From Calamus simplicifolius (Eukaryota; Streptophyta; Magnoliopsida; Arecales; Arecaceae), in the NCBI GenBank assembly GCA_900491605.1, contig UESW01003900.1, positions 190,528 to 254,527 of the forward strand: 64,000 nt of DNA, in the 5' to 3' direction. The notes under the pieces are model-generated. The model was not told the origin of the DNA, did no database searches, and saw nothing but the letters and a program-made list of their open reading frames with translations. The position numbers were made by a program, and so were the translations under genes. The first letter of the stretch is position 1. Each line of letters begins with the position of its first letter. Below are positions 46,500 to 56,333 of the stretch, one piece after another.

Positions 46500-46770
46500 A
46501 GCCCTAATAGTCTACGGATGTGGCATGGATTTGGCATCTCCCTATTCACCCTAGGGTTCGGATTTTTTTCTGAAAGCTGGCTTGAAACTATCTTCTCACC
46601 TGCTCCCTTCTCTCTAGGCATGGGTTGAGCATCCAGCCCACTTATCCGTTATGTGGCCTTGAGGAGAAGTCGATTGACCATGCTATTTTCATCTGTTCCA
46701 GAGCCAGACAGATATGGCAGATTTCTGGTGACCGGCCCTGGGATGTTGGTACTTCTTCTCTTCGAATCTC
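46500..46770 (+). pseudogene. LINE zf-RVT domain
   Basis: HPRVRIFF-KLA followed by the CPLCGLEEKSIDHAIFICSRA pattern (TYPLCGLEEKSIDHAIFICS in this copy) is the zinc-binding region between RT and RNase H in plant LINEs. Confidence 0.75.
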
Positions 46771-47039
46771 TTTTTTAGGGTTGATCAGGAGGGACTTGAA
46801 GCGGGGTATCCACCAGAAGGTTACTACGAGGGCTTATATTGCTAACCAGATTTGGTTATCTCGAAACCAGCTAGTGTTCACTGATGAGATGGCTCCTTCC
46901 TTCAGGATCATTAGGTCAGCCTTATCCTTAGCGATGGAGTACACTTTCCATCACACAGATCTTGATTCTGACAGCCCTGGCCTCTGGAGCTCCTATGCTG
47001 CCTTGGCAGCACACCGACGTACAGTCTTCATTTTTTGGT

Positions 47040-47505
47040 AGCCCCCACCTCTAGGGTTTGTCAAAATCAATTTTGATGGAAGTGTTCGGGGTAGAACTAC
47101 GGGATCGGCTTTTGTGATACACGGGCCCTATGGTGAGTTGCTGGCGGCTGGTGGGTTCAGCCTTCTTGATTCATCTGTACCCATGGCTGAGCTGTCTGCA
47201 GCTTGGACTAGTATTTCCTGTGCCACCCGTGTTCTGGGTGCCCATTGTATTATCATCGAGGGGGATTCTATCACTGTTATCCGCTGGCTCCGCCAGGACC
47301 CCAGCATCTAATTGCCTTCCAACTCCTTGATTATAGACATTCGATCCATCCTTCAGGGAGTTCAGAGTGCTCTCATTCGATATATCTATAGAGAAGCTAA
47401 CTCTGCGATCGACTGGATTGTCGCTAGGGTTACTGACCATTCTGGATACTGGAGTGCAGGGAGATACTTGCCCTCCTGTTCTGACCCAACTTTTATATTC
47501 TGATA
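47040..47505 (+). pseudogene. LINE C-terminal RNase H
   Basis: VKINFDGSVRGRTTGSAFVI, MAELSAAWTSISCA and IIIEGDSITVIRWL give the catalytic D, E, D; a TAA at about 47309 is followed by the helix with the last part (YREANSAIDWIVARV). The domain is typical for the 3' end of plant L1 ORF2. Confidence 0.82.
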
Positions 47506-47569
47506 TTTTGGGCTTGACTCATCCTAAATTGGTATGATCATCCATCTGTACCAAAAAAAATAAAGCCGA

Positions 47570-49980
47570 AGAACATATAAAACTTGCCTATCATTAATAC
47601 ATATATAACTTAAGCCATGAAACTAAATCAATATATAATCCATTATGCTCAAAGGATAAAAGTGATGCAAAGCATATAAACATATAATCCATCATCCTCA
47701 ACAGCATGAAAAGTGCATGGATAATATCAATATAAAATCAAACTTACAACACGATGTCTCTCTCCACCGACCTCAAGTTTGGCTCAGCATTAAATTCTTC
47801 AATCTTTATAAAAGATATGATAAATATGATATGGACTCACAATCTAGTATGAATTCGTGTGCATACAAAAATGAATAGCTTTTATCATCCATAGCATTAT
47901 ATTATCATTTTGATGCCATATCCAGAATTACCACAATAATAAAACCAATGAATCAACCTTACCAATAATATTAATGCACTCTGTAAACACAAACTGATGA
48001 ATTCTCATATCAGTATATTAAGGCATACTGAAGATACATACTGGTGATTCAACTTTATCAGTAACCTACATGTTACCTTACGCCTAGGTTGGTCTTACAC
48101 TACTATTACTTAATATAAACCTAGCCTTATTGCCACTTACAACCAAGACTGGTTCTACATTGGACTTCAACCAACCATAGACGCTAGCCCTAATGCCACA
48201 TATATAAACCAAACTAGACTCCAGCCAAGTTGACTTGAACTAATGCCACATATCAATAGCCATTTATGCTAGGCATCCTAAACCAAATCAAGACATCATC
48301 CTAGGCCAAAACGAGTTTCACATTAGGCTTCAACTTTAACAGACCATAAGCCTTACAACCAATGCCACCTCATCAACATCTTAGTGACTAGTTCATATGC
48401 CCTTTTCTCAATCCACCTATCATATCTTTTAATATTCTAATATGCAAATCAATTTTCACATCCACATTATAAAACCATGTTAGTACAATAAATGATATAC
48501 CATAACTATATATAATCCCGAATCATAATATCGTAACCAAACATATGTTATATACACGTATAGATAAAACGTGAGGATAGAACAAGGAGTACAAAATCAT
48601 GAAGCATGTGCAAGAAAATCTTGCAAATCACATATAAGTAAGTGTAAGGATTCCTATCTTGCGCTAGTTCATGATCCAAGTGTAATTTACCACGGTTCTC
48701 AAGGAATGAATCTTGGTGGACCAATCTATGCTATCATTTATGCTCACTCTCCAAATGAGTAATCACCTATAATGATTTCATTTATCATCCAATTAATCCT
48801 AAATTTAGTTAAATCTTGTGGTTTAGAATCATCTAGACCTTACCCTACTTAATGAGGTTGAATTAGAGTTAGATCTAATCTTAGGCTGACTTAATTAGGT
48901 TCTAATTAGATTAATATTATCTAATTAAGGCTTAATCAGACTAGGTTCCCCTTAATTAAGGCTCAAGAATTATATATGTAATTGGGTTAATTAAAGCTCA
49001 ATTAAGACAACCCTTCCAATTAAAGCTTAATTAGACCAACTAGGTTTTAATTGAGTTAATTAGGATTTAATTAGATTCCATTTTGCTTTTGTTTCAATCA
49101 AATGGGTCTAATTTAAATTTTGGTTCAGTAAATTAAGTCTAGTTTAGGTTCTATTCATTCAATTGGGTTTGGGTTTATGTTCCAATTCAGTAAACCAAAT
49201 TGGTTTAGGATCTAGTTGAGCAGAGCTTGAATCCAGATTATTTCTGGTTCAGTAATTAGGTTTGATTTAACTCTAAATTGAGTCGATATAGATGCAAATC
49301 AATTCAAATTGAGTTAAGATTTAGGTTCGGATTGAATTAACCTAATCATTTAGTTTTAATTTGGCTCAGTTCAAATCAATTAGGTTTGGGTCCAGGTCTT
49401 AAATCAATTGGACCTAACTCCAATCAAAATCCGTGAACCCATTTTAGATAAATTAGATCAAACCCAGTCAATTAATTAGGTCTGGTTCCAAATTGACTGA
49501 ACTGATCAGGTCTAATTGGGTTGGCTTGGTCATTGGTTTAATCAAAATTTAATGGGGTTTGGTCTAGCTACTAGTTCAAACCAGTTTTGGTTCAATTGTT
49601 GGTTTAGTCCAACAATCAAGAAGATCCATCTTTTTCTCCAAATCACCAAACCTCTTTTCTCTAGTTCTTGAATTGGAACTAGTATGGCTCTCGATTAGAG
49701 GACCAGGGCCATCCCCTTCTTCCGATCGACTGTGTGGATATGGAAGAAGGGAGGCAAAGGTCTCATGGCGGCATTCAACGGCTTTTGACAGCCAATTGTC
49801 AGTGGAAAAAGAATAGATTTGGAAACAAAGATCCAGGAACAGAGGATGATGATCGATCCACCTACCTATTAGAAGATCTTGGTCGTAAGCTAGGATCAAG
49901 TCGGGCAAGGCGAAGAAGAACCACCAAACCAACATCCACCATGCTGTAAGAACCCTAAACATTCAAGATAAGATGACGTC
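47570..49980. other. AT-rich gene-free region
   Basis: 2.4 kb without supportable genes. 48850-49600 is low complexity, built from TTAATTAGG, TCTAATT and GGTTTAGG-like words in imprecise repetition. A 128-codon minus-strand frame at 49576-49962 has no family resemblance. It may be the remains of an old element. Confidence 0.5.
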
Positions 49981-52074
49981 TGATGTGGCTGATCCAACAC
50001 CATTAGAACAAACAGTAACGGCAGCTAACAGAGATCCCTTTGGCCCCAAAACCTTCTAATTCTCTGATATCAATGTCAGTTTCACCAAGTATCTGCCTCG
50101 AGGATTCACTTCGCATCTCCAAAGTGTCACTCAATCCTTAGCTCTGCCTTGCGTCCGGTAAGACCCCGAACCTCTCACCCCCGAGACCCCCTCCGGTCTT
50201 GGGGTGAGGGCACTGCATTACAACCCCGAGACCTCTCTCCGGTCCCGGGGTGCACAAGCAACATCACACCCCCGAGACCCCCTCCGGTCTCGGGGTGAGG
50301 GCACTTGCATTACAACCCCGAGACCTCCCTCCGGTCCCGGGATGCACAAGCAACATCTCACCCCCGAGACCCCCTCTGGTCTCGGTGTGAGGGCACTGCA
50401 TTAGAACCCCGAGACCTCCCTCTAGTCTCGGGGTGCACAAGTAACATCTCACCCCCGAGACCCCCTCCGGTCTTGGGGTGAGGGCACTGCATTATAACCC
50501 CGAGACCTCCCTCTGGTCTCGGGGTGCACAAGTAACCTCTCACCCCCGAGACCCGCTCCGGTCTCGGGGTGAGGCACTGCATTACAACCCCGAGACCTCC
50601 CTCTGGTCCCGGAGTGCACAAGCAATATCTCACCCCGAGACCCCCTCCGGTCTCAGTGTGAGGGTACTGCATTACAACCCTGAGACCTCCCTCCGGTCTT
50701 GGGGTGCACAAGTAACATATCACTCCCGAGACCCCCTCCAGTCTCGGGATGAGGGCACTACATCTCACCCCCGAGACCCCCTCTGGTCTCGGGGTGAGGA
50801 CACTGCATTACAACCCCGAGACCTCCCTCCGGTCCCGGGGTGCACAAGCAACCTCTCACCCCCGAGACCCCCTCTGGTCTCGGGGTGAGGGCACTGCATT
50901 ACAACCCCGAGACCTCCCTCCGGTCCTGGGGTGTAAAAGCAACCTCTCACCCCCGAGACCCCCTCTGGTCTCGGAGTGAGGGCACTGCATTACAACCCCG
51001 AGACCTCCCTCCGGTCTCGGGGTGCACAAGCAACATCTCACCCCCGAGACCCCCTCCGGTCTCGGTGTGAGGGCACTGCATTACAACCCCGAGACCTCCC
51101 TCCAGTCTTGGGGTGCACAAGTAACATCTCACCCCCGAGACCCCCTCTGGTCTCGGGGTGAGGGCACTACATTATAACCCCGAGACATCCCTCCGATCTC
51201 GGAGTGCACAAGTAACATCTCACCCCTGAGACCCCCTCCGGTCTCGGGGTGAGGGCACTGCATTACAACCCCGAGACCTCCCTCTGGTCCCGGGGTGTAC
51301 AAGCAACATCTCACCCCCGAGACCCCCTCTGGTCTCGGGGTGAGGGCACTGCATTACAACCCCGAGACTCCCCTCCGGTCCCGAAGCGCGGTATAGCCCC
51401 CCCTCCGGTCTCGGGGTGCAGAAGCGATGCTCAGTACATGGACTGGCCTTTGAACCAAGCAACATCTTTAGGCAACCTGTAGCACCCACATGACCCGCTG
51501 TACGCCCGTAGCTGCGAGTGGCCATACCTCATAACGGCGTATGGCTCATTGCACATGCTCAATTGTGCATGACCATGCCCCGTTACGGAGTATGATTCAC
51601 CACCACTTGCAGCTGTGCGCGGTCACATCCAGTGATGGCGCGCACTAAATGCAACCCCAGCTGCCAGACACCTGTGAGGCCGTACTGGCAAGTAACGTAG
51701 GACACCTTCATCACACACGATGATAGTACGACTCATCACTGTCAAGCCTCACCTTTTTGTCCGTTACCAGATAGGATGCCCCAGAATCAGCGATCTTTTG
51801 GGACCGAAAGTAGATCTTTGAGCAGGTATAAAAGGCCGCACTTTCACTGTAAGTGGGATCCGAAAAACTAAGGTCTTCTAGTCTTCTTGCTAGTTAAACC
51901 CTAACTCTCTCTACCTTCTTCGGCTAGTGAGTTCTCACATGTTCCCAAGTGATTGACTTGAGCGTCGGAGGATCCCCACCGGAACATCCGGTCTCTGGGG
52001 ACTTTTCTTGCAGAAGCCCGTTGAGGAGGACATCTATTTCCCCGGTGCTTGAAGAAGGTGACTTGGCGTCAACA
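49981..52074 (+). repeat. Left LTR of the deleted Tat-like element
   Basis: It runs from TGATGTGGCTG to GGCGTCAACA (2094 bp). CAGGTATAAAAGG at 51824-51835 is the TATA box and GACTTGAGCGTCGGAGGATC lies at 51955-51974. The preceding five bases are ACGTC; the other flank is outside the window. Confidence 0.9.
50176..51420. repeat. 91-bp minisatellite, about 13-14 units, two hairpins per unit
   Basis: CACCCCCGAGACC recurs at 50176, 50267, 50359 and 50450 (period 91-92). Each unit has two inverted repeats, CCCCGAGACC-loop-GGTCTCGGGG and CCCCGAGACCTCCCTCCGGT with CCCGGGGTG. The hairpin core is shared with the 90-bp array at 29925 but the spacers (GAGGGCACTGCATTACAACC, TGCACAAGCAACATCTCAC) differ. 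Confidence 0.93.
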
Positions 52075-52097
52075 GATTGGCGTGCCAGGTAGGGGGG
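52075..52097 (+). other. Primer-binding site of the deleted Tat-like element
   Basis: GATTGGCGTGCCAGGTAGGG follows the LTR end directly and is similar to the corresponding site at 35311 (GATTGACGCGCCAGGAAGG). The tRNA is not assigned. Confidence 0.65.
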
Positions 52098-52151
52098 AAG
52101 AGAAAAGCTTCGAACCTGTTAGTGATTTCTTCCTCTTCAAACTCTTAGACG

Positions 52152-52395
52152 ATGGTGACAACTCGAGCATGAAAGGCCACCGTCAGTCACGCTGGGGGGC
52201 AGCGTCAAGGGGCTGATCAGCCCGTAGTTAACCCCTCAGCTCCTCTAGCCAACGTTCCTGCACCAGTGCCGGTACAGCAGCCTCAAGAAGAATGGTTTGC
52301 TGCTCTCGCTGCGCAAGTCCAATCCTTGGCCACAGTGGTCCAAGGCCTGCAACGTCGAACGGTGATTGCACGGCAACCAGAACCCCTCTCGTCGG
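52152..52395 (+). pseudogene. gag: Gag N-terminal remnant
   Basis: ATG at 52152 opens MVTTRA and meets a TGA at codon 7, a transition of CGA. The same frame continues (GGQRQGADQPVVNPSAPLAN, EEWFAALAAQVQSLATVVQG) with a short helix found at the N-terminus of Tat gags, then runs into the 47-bp array. Confidence 0.7.
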
Positions 52396-52815
52396 CACTT
52401 AAAGCCCTGGGCCAGCCAGGCACAAAGCCCAACTCCCGTCGGCACTTAAAGCACTGGGCCAGCCAGGATCAAAGCCCGACTCCTATCGGCACTTAAAGCC
52501 CTGGGCCAACCAGGCACAAAGCCCGACTCTTGTCGGTACTTAAAGCCCTGAGCCAGCCAGGCACAAAGCCCAACTCCCATCGGCACTTAAAGCCTTGGGC
52601 CAGCCAGGCACAAAGCCCGACTCTCGTCGGCACTTAAAGCCCTGGGCCAGCCAGGCACAAAGCCCAACTCCCATCGGCACTTAAAGCCCTAGGCCAGCCA
52701 GGCACAAAGCCCGACTCCCATCGGCACTTAAAGCCCTGGGCTAGCCAGGCACAAAGCCCGATTCCCGTCGGCACTTAAAGCCCTGGGGCTAGCCAGGAAT
52801 AAAGCCCGACACACA
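52391..52815. repeat. 47-bp tandem array with hairpin units
   Basis: GTCGGCAC or ATCGGCAC starts at 52391, 52438 and 52485 (period 47), about nine units. CCTGG-GCCAG-CCAGG is a 5-bp inverted repeat with a 5-base loop. The unit shares GGCACTTAAAGCCC and AAAGCCCGACTC with the 49-bp array at 37990. Confidence 0.92.
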
Positions 52816-53150
52816 TCCGGCAAAGTGGTAAGCTATCAGTTCTAAGGAGCCCTTCTACCACGACCCCCTGAGTCCGATGCCCTGACTCCAGGAAGCTCAT
52901 CCTTCCTGGCCCCAAGGTTCGGCCCTAATATATGCCTAACTCGACTCGCGAATGAATTAAAGGTTACCCCTCGGTGCTGATGAAGCCCCGAGAGGTTGCA
53001 CGTCACTAATCAATGAATTCGGGGTGGAGGTTGAAGATGGACAGACAATTCATCTTGGAGAAAAATGGTATTTCATTAATTCAAAGTAATTACAAATAAT
53101 TACAAAATGTCGACCTAGTCGAACTTGCAAAAATAAAGTACAAGCGGAGG
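52816..53150. other. Spacer between minisatellite and antisense ORF
   Basis: No coding frame is supported. The A-rich part near 53085-53140 (AATTACAAATAATTACAAAA, AAAAATAAAG) lies after the stop of the minus-strand ORF and could be its 3' end region. Confidence 0.4.
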
Positions 53151-53154
53151 CTCA

Positions 53155-55425
53155 CGGTTCTGCCGGTGTGGGCTCATCATCAGATGGGGCAAACTCCGAG
53201 GGACTTTCGAGCTCGACCTCTAAAGCTTGAGGAAAGTTTAAGTCCCGGGCAACTTTTTATTTCCCGTGTTGAAATCCTTGGAGAAACACCCCCGCCAAAG
53301 CTTCTGCCAGTTTGTCTGCAAAATGCTTGGACGCTTTGAACTCTTCTATGACCCCAACGGTTCTGGCTGCGATGGTTGCTTCCACTTCGGCGGCTTGAAC
53401 TCCTTTCGCATCGGCGAAAGCTACCGCTGCTGCCCTCTCGACCTCCCGGGTGTGACTTACCTCCTCTTCCACTGCCCTCACCCTCTCCTCAACCGACCTT
53501 ACCCTTTCTTTGGCCGACTTTGCTCTCTCTTCAACCTCGGTTGCCCGACTCTCCGTTTCTTCGATGGCCAAGGTTAGTTCAGAGATGTGTAGGTCTCTTG
53601 CTACGATGGCATTTTTGGCATCCGTCATTTGGAGGAGTGCCGCTCGCAGGTGGTTGGCCTCGGCCTCCGCTCGGCTCTCAGCAGCCCTTATCTCATCGGC
53701 CCGAGCAGTTCTGGCCGACTCCAGGACCCCTCGGCCACCTCCGCGCGATGACAGGGCTCATCGGCCTCCCTCTGAGCCTCACGCAGGAGGGTCTTCCCCC
53801 CGTGAATGACCTCCCTCGCAGCCCTTAGGGAGTTCGCAAGCTACGTGCAAGCTTCGTGTAAAAAAAAGGAGGGAGATATAGAGGCGAAGGGTTACAGGAC
53901 CACTTACTCTGATGAGAGCTGCGTAGGACCTTCGGAAGAACATACCCGCCTTCAGGTGGCTAAGCTCTTCTAGGACCTCGGGCATGAAGACTGGCGAGAG
54001 GACCCGCTCGGCCCAACGCCCGTCATTCAGAATGGAGTCTCGAGGTGGCCCTGGTTTGGCCCCACTCCCTTTGGCTGCCTCAGCATTTTCTAGCTCGGCG
54101 CGCGGACTGCTTGTCGACGTCCGCTCGGGGGGCGGGCTTACTGCCCCCGATGGCCCCTCGCCCCAGCTCCTAGCCGCCTCGGGGAGGGTTGGTTCACTGG
54201 GAGCAAAGAGCTCCTCTGCTATCGCAGGCTCCTCTGCTACCATTGGCTCCTCCATAGCTGGCTCCTCCAAAGGTGTCTCCTCAGCCACCACCCTCTCCGG
54301 TGGAGTGTCGGCTGTAAGGTCAATCTCTGGAGCGATCGAGGGGTCATAAGGTGCTGGTGGCTCCGACACCCGCGCTGTCGAGCATTTTGGAGCCGGTGCT
54401 CACCGGCCTTCACTCGGTCCTTCCCGGGCCCTTTTCTTGACGACGACCTTTAGGAGTTTATGGGTCGGGACCTTCATGGCTGCACAGTATAGGTCAAAGT
54501 CAGTAAAAAATAAAAAATAAAAAATGAAACAAAGCAAAACTTTGACTAAGTATGAAGATGGCTTACCCCGGTGAGAGATAAGACCCGCCAACTGGAGGTT
54601 ATCTTCTGTCAGGAGCAGGGTGTACTGAGGGATCTCGGTAGCCAACAACTGCCCCAATGCTTCCCTGTCTCCAGGATGGACGGTAGAATTGGCGTTACCT
54701 CGAAGGTTGGGGTCTCCCCACCGGGACTTGACTTGGTCTAGACTGGTGAAGAAAAATCGGGACTTCCATCCCTTGATGGAGGAAGGAAGGATAAGCTTGA
54801 GGACCCGATTGGGTCGGGGCTGAAACAGCCACCAACCCTTCTGGGCTCGAAGGATCGAAAAAGGGAGATTCGGGGGGTAATGCCAAGACGATGACAGAGA
54901 ACGACAAAGGCGCTAATGACCTGAAGGGAGTTCGAGACCAACTGGGAAGGAGTCAAGAAATAGTATTCAAGGAGATTAACAAAAAAGGGAGGAAAGGGTG
55001 GACGGAGGCCGGCCCTCAGGCAAATTTTGTAAATGGCCACTCGGCAGGGTCGGGAAGAAATGACTCTATCATCAAGAGTCGGCAAGAAAAACCCAACGTC
55101 CCGAGGAATCTGGTAACGAGCCCGGATGTTTGCCAAATCCCGGGTCGTTACCGTGGAAGCGGTCCCCTCCGGGGACTCCGCCTCCACCCTCGAGGAGGTG
55201 CCGGCCTCCGTCCGGCGTCTCCTCGATGGGGCCCTGCTAGCCACTACTGGATGCTCCCTGAGGGAGCCCTACCGGTGGCCTGCCGCTGGGCCAGAGGGGC
55301 GTGGTCCTCCGAATCAGAGGACCACTCAAGCGAGGGAGAGGGAGAAGGAGCAGAAGAAGCTCGGTGCCTCTCGAGGGAGAACGATCCTCTGGATCGTCCT
55401 CCGAGGTTCGGGATGGGGAACTCAT
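53155..55425 (-). pseudogene. Antisense ORF, putative gypsy-type transposon protein (PF04195-like)
   Basis: This minus-strand gene opposes the element's gag direction. It starts near 55425 (MSSPSRTSEDDPED) and has a conserved N-terminal domain at about 55160-54850 (RYQIPRDVGFFLPTLDDRVI, LRAGLRPPFPPFFVNLLEYY, PSQLVSNSLQVISAFVVLCH), recognised as the putative gypsy-type transposon family. A Pro/Glu-rich acidic middle (54369-54100) and a strong coiled coil (53628-53290, EERAKSAKERVRSVEERVRA) follow, with an acidic C-terminus ending at 53155. Introns are suggested at about 54565-54490 and 53927-53850 (AGA|GTAAGTGG donor). Frameshifts lie near 55250 and 54850, and a TAA precedes the last 35 codons. 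It is a fuller copy of the gene truncated at 8381. Function unknown. Confidence 0.75.
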
Positions 55426-55995
55426 GGTTAAAAGAAAGAATAGGAGAGTCTAGAAGAGACAAAAGCTGACCTAAAGGAGGAAAAAGCTATGCGCAGGATC
55501 TCGGGTTGCAGGGGAGACTAAAACGCAGAGACTCAGAGGAAGAAGACGATGATGGCAAGAGCGGTGTGGCCAGATTCAACCCCCCCCCCCCCTCCATGTT
55601 TTATTTGGTTTCAAATCATCTTGCCATGTCTTATCAGCCACGTGGATCCCCACCATAAGCTGGTTCGCCTTGGTGGTTGCCCAGCACGTGATACGATGTG
55701 CCTTTGGCTAGTGATAAGACTCCGCTAACGTCGCCGCTATGAGAGGTAATGATGGTGCAACTTTCCTCACGGATTTCGAAGGGTTAATCTTACCTCGGGG
55801 ACGATCGTGGCAGGTTGAGTGGACGGAAGTGGCCGCCCTTCACATTCCCCATGCCGTCTGCATAGGGCCACGACAATCACCAGGGATACGTGTCCGGAGC
55901 CAACTCACGAAAGACGGGGATCAGCCACGTGGAAAGTAGCACCCCTTTCACCTTGCCAGTGTGGGCCCGCTTCATCTCAGGGGTGAGGGTGCACC

Positions 55996-56333
55996 TGATG
56001 TGGCTGATCCAACACCGTTAGAACAAACAGTAACGGTAGCTAACGGAGATCCCTTTAGCCCCGAAACCTTCTAATCCTCCGATATTAATGTTAGTTTCAC
56101 CAAGTATCTACCTCGAGGATTCACTTCGCATCTCCAAAGTGTCACTCAATCCTTAGCTCTGCCTTGTGTCCGGTAAGACCCCGAACCTCTCACCCCCGAG
56201 ACCCCCTTCGGTCTTGGGGTGAGGGCACTGCATTACAACCCCAAGACCTCCCTTTGGTCCCGAGGTGCACAAGCAACATCTCACCCACGAGACCCCCCGG
56301 TCTCGGGGTGAGGGCACTGCATTACAACCCTGA
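55996..56333 (+). repeat. Right LTR (5' part) of the deleted Tat-like element, cut by Copia 2
   Basis: TGATGTGGCTGATCCAACAC at 55996 matches the left LTR start at 49981. About 230 bp aligned by eye differ at about twelve positions, all transitions. It breaks off at 56333 after two minisatellite units; CCTGA (56329-56333) is the expected target site of Copia 2. Confidence 0.9.

Larger units (their letters stand above)
41690..47565 (+). mobile_element. L1-type plant LINE with C-terminal RNase H (decayed)
   Basis: The order ORF1 with zinc knuckle, apurinic endonuclease, RT, zf-RVT and RNase H, no LTRs, and an A-rich end (CCAAAAAAAATAAA at 47552-47565) identify an L1-type LINE. TAAAGCC occurs just before the putative start (about 41683-41689) and again in the tail (about 47563), a possible short target duplication, though the 5' end is uncertain. 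Many stops and frameshifts make it inactive. Confidence 0.85.
49981..56333 (+). mobile_element. Internally deleted Tat-like element with antisense ORF
   Basis: Left LTR 49981-52074, primer site, a short 5' end of gag (52152 onward), a 47-bp minisatellite (52391-52815), about 340 bp of spacer, a minus-strand antisense ORF (53155-55425) and the start of the right LTR (55996-56333), interrupted by Copia element 2. Everything from capsid through integrase is absent. The LTR is of the same superfamily as the 29870-33051 solo LTR. Confidence 0.85.

Noticed and set aside
49576..49962. 128-codon minus-strand frame starting MFRVLTAWWMLVWW
   Set aside because: No homology recognised, low-complexity surroundings, and no promoter or splice context; probably chance.
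50204..51482. Frames of 60-136 codons on both strands
   Set aside because: Same cause: 91-bp minisatellite of an LTR.
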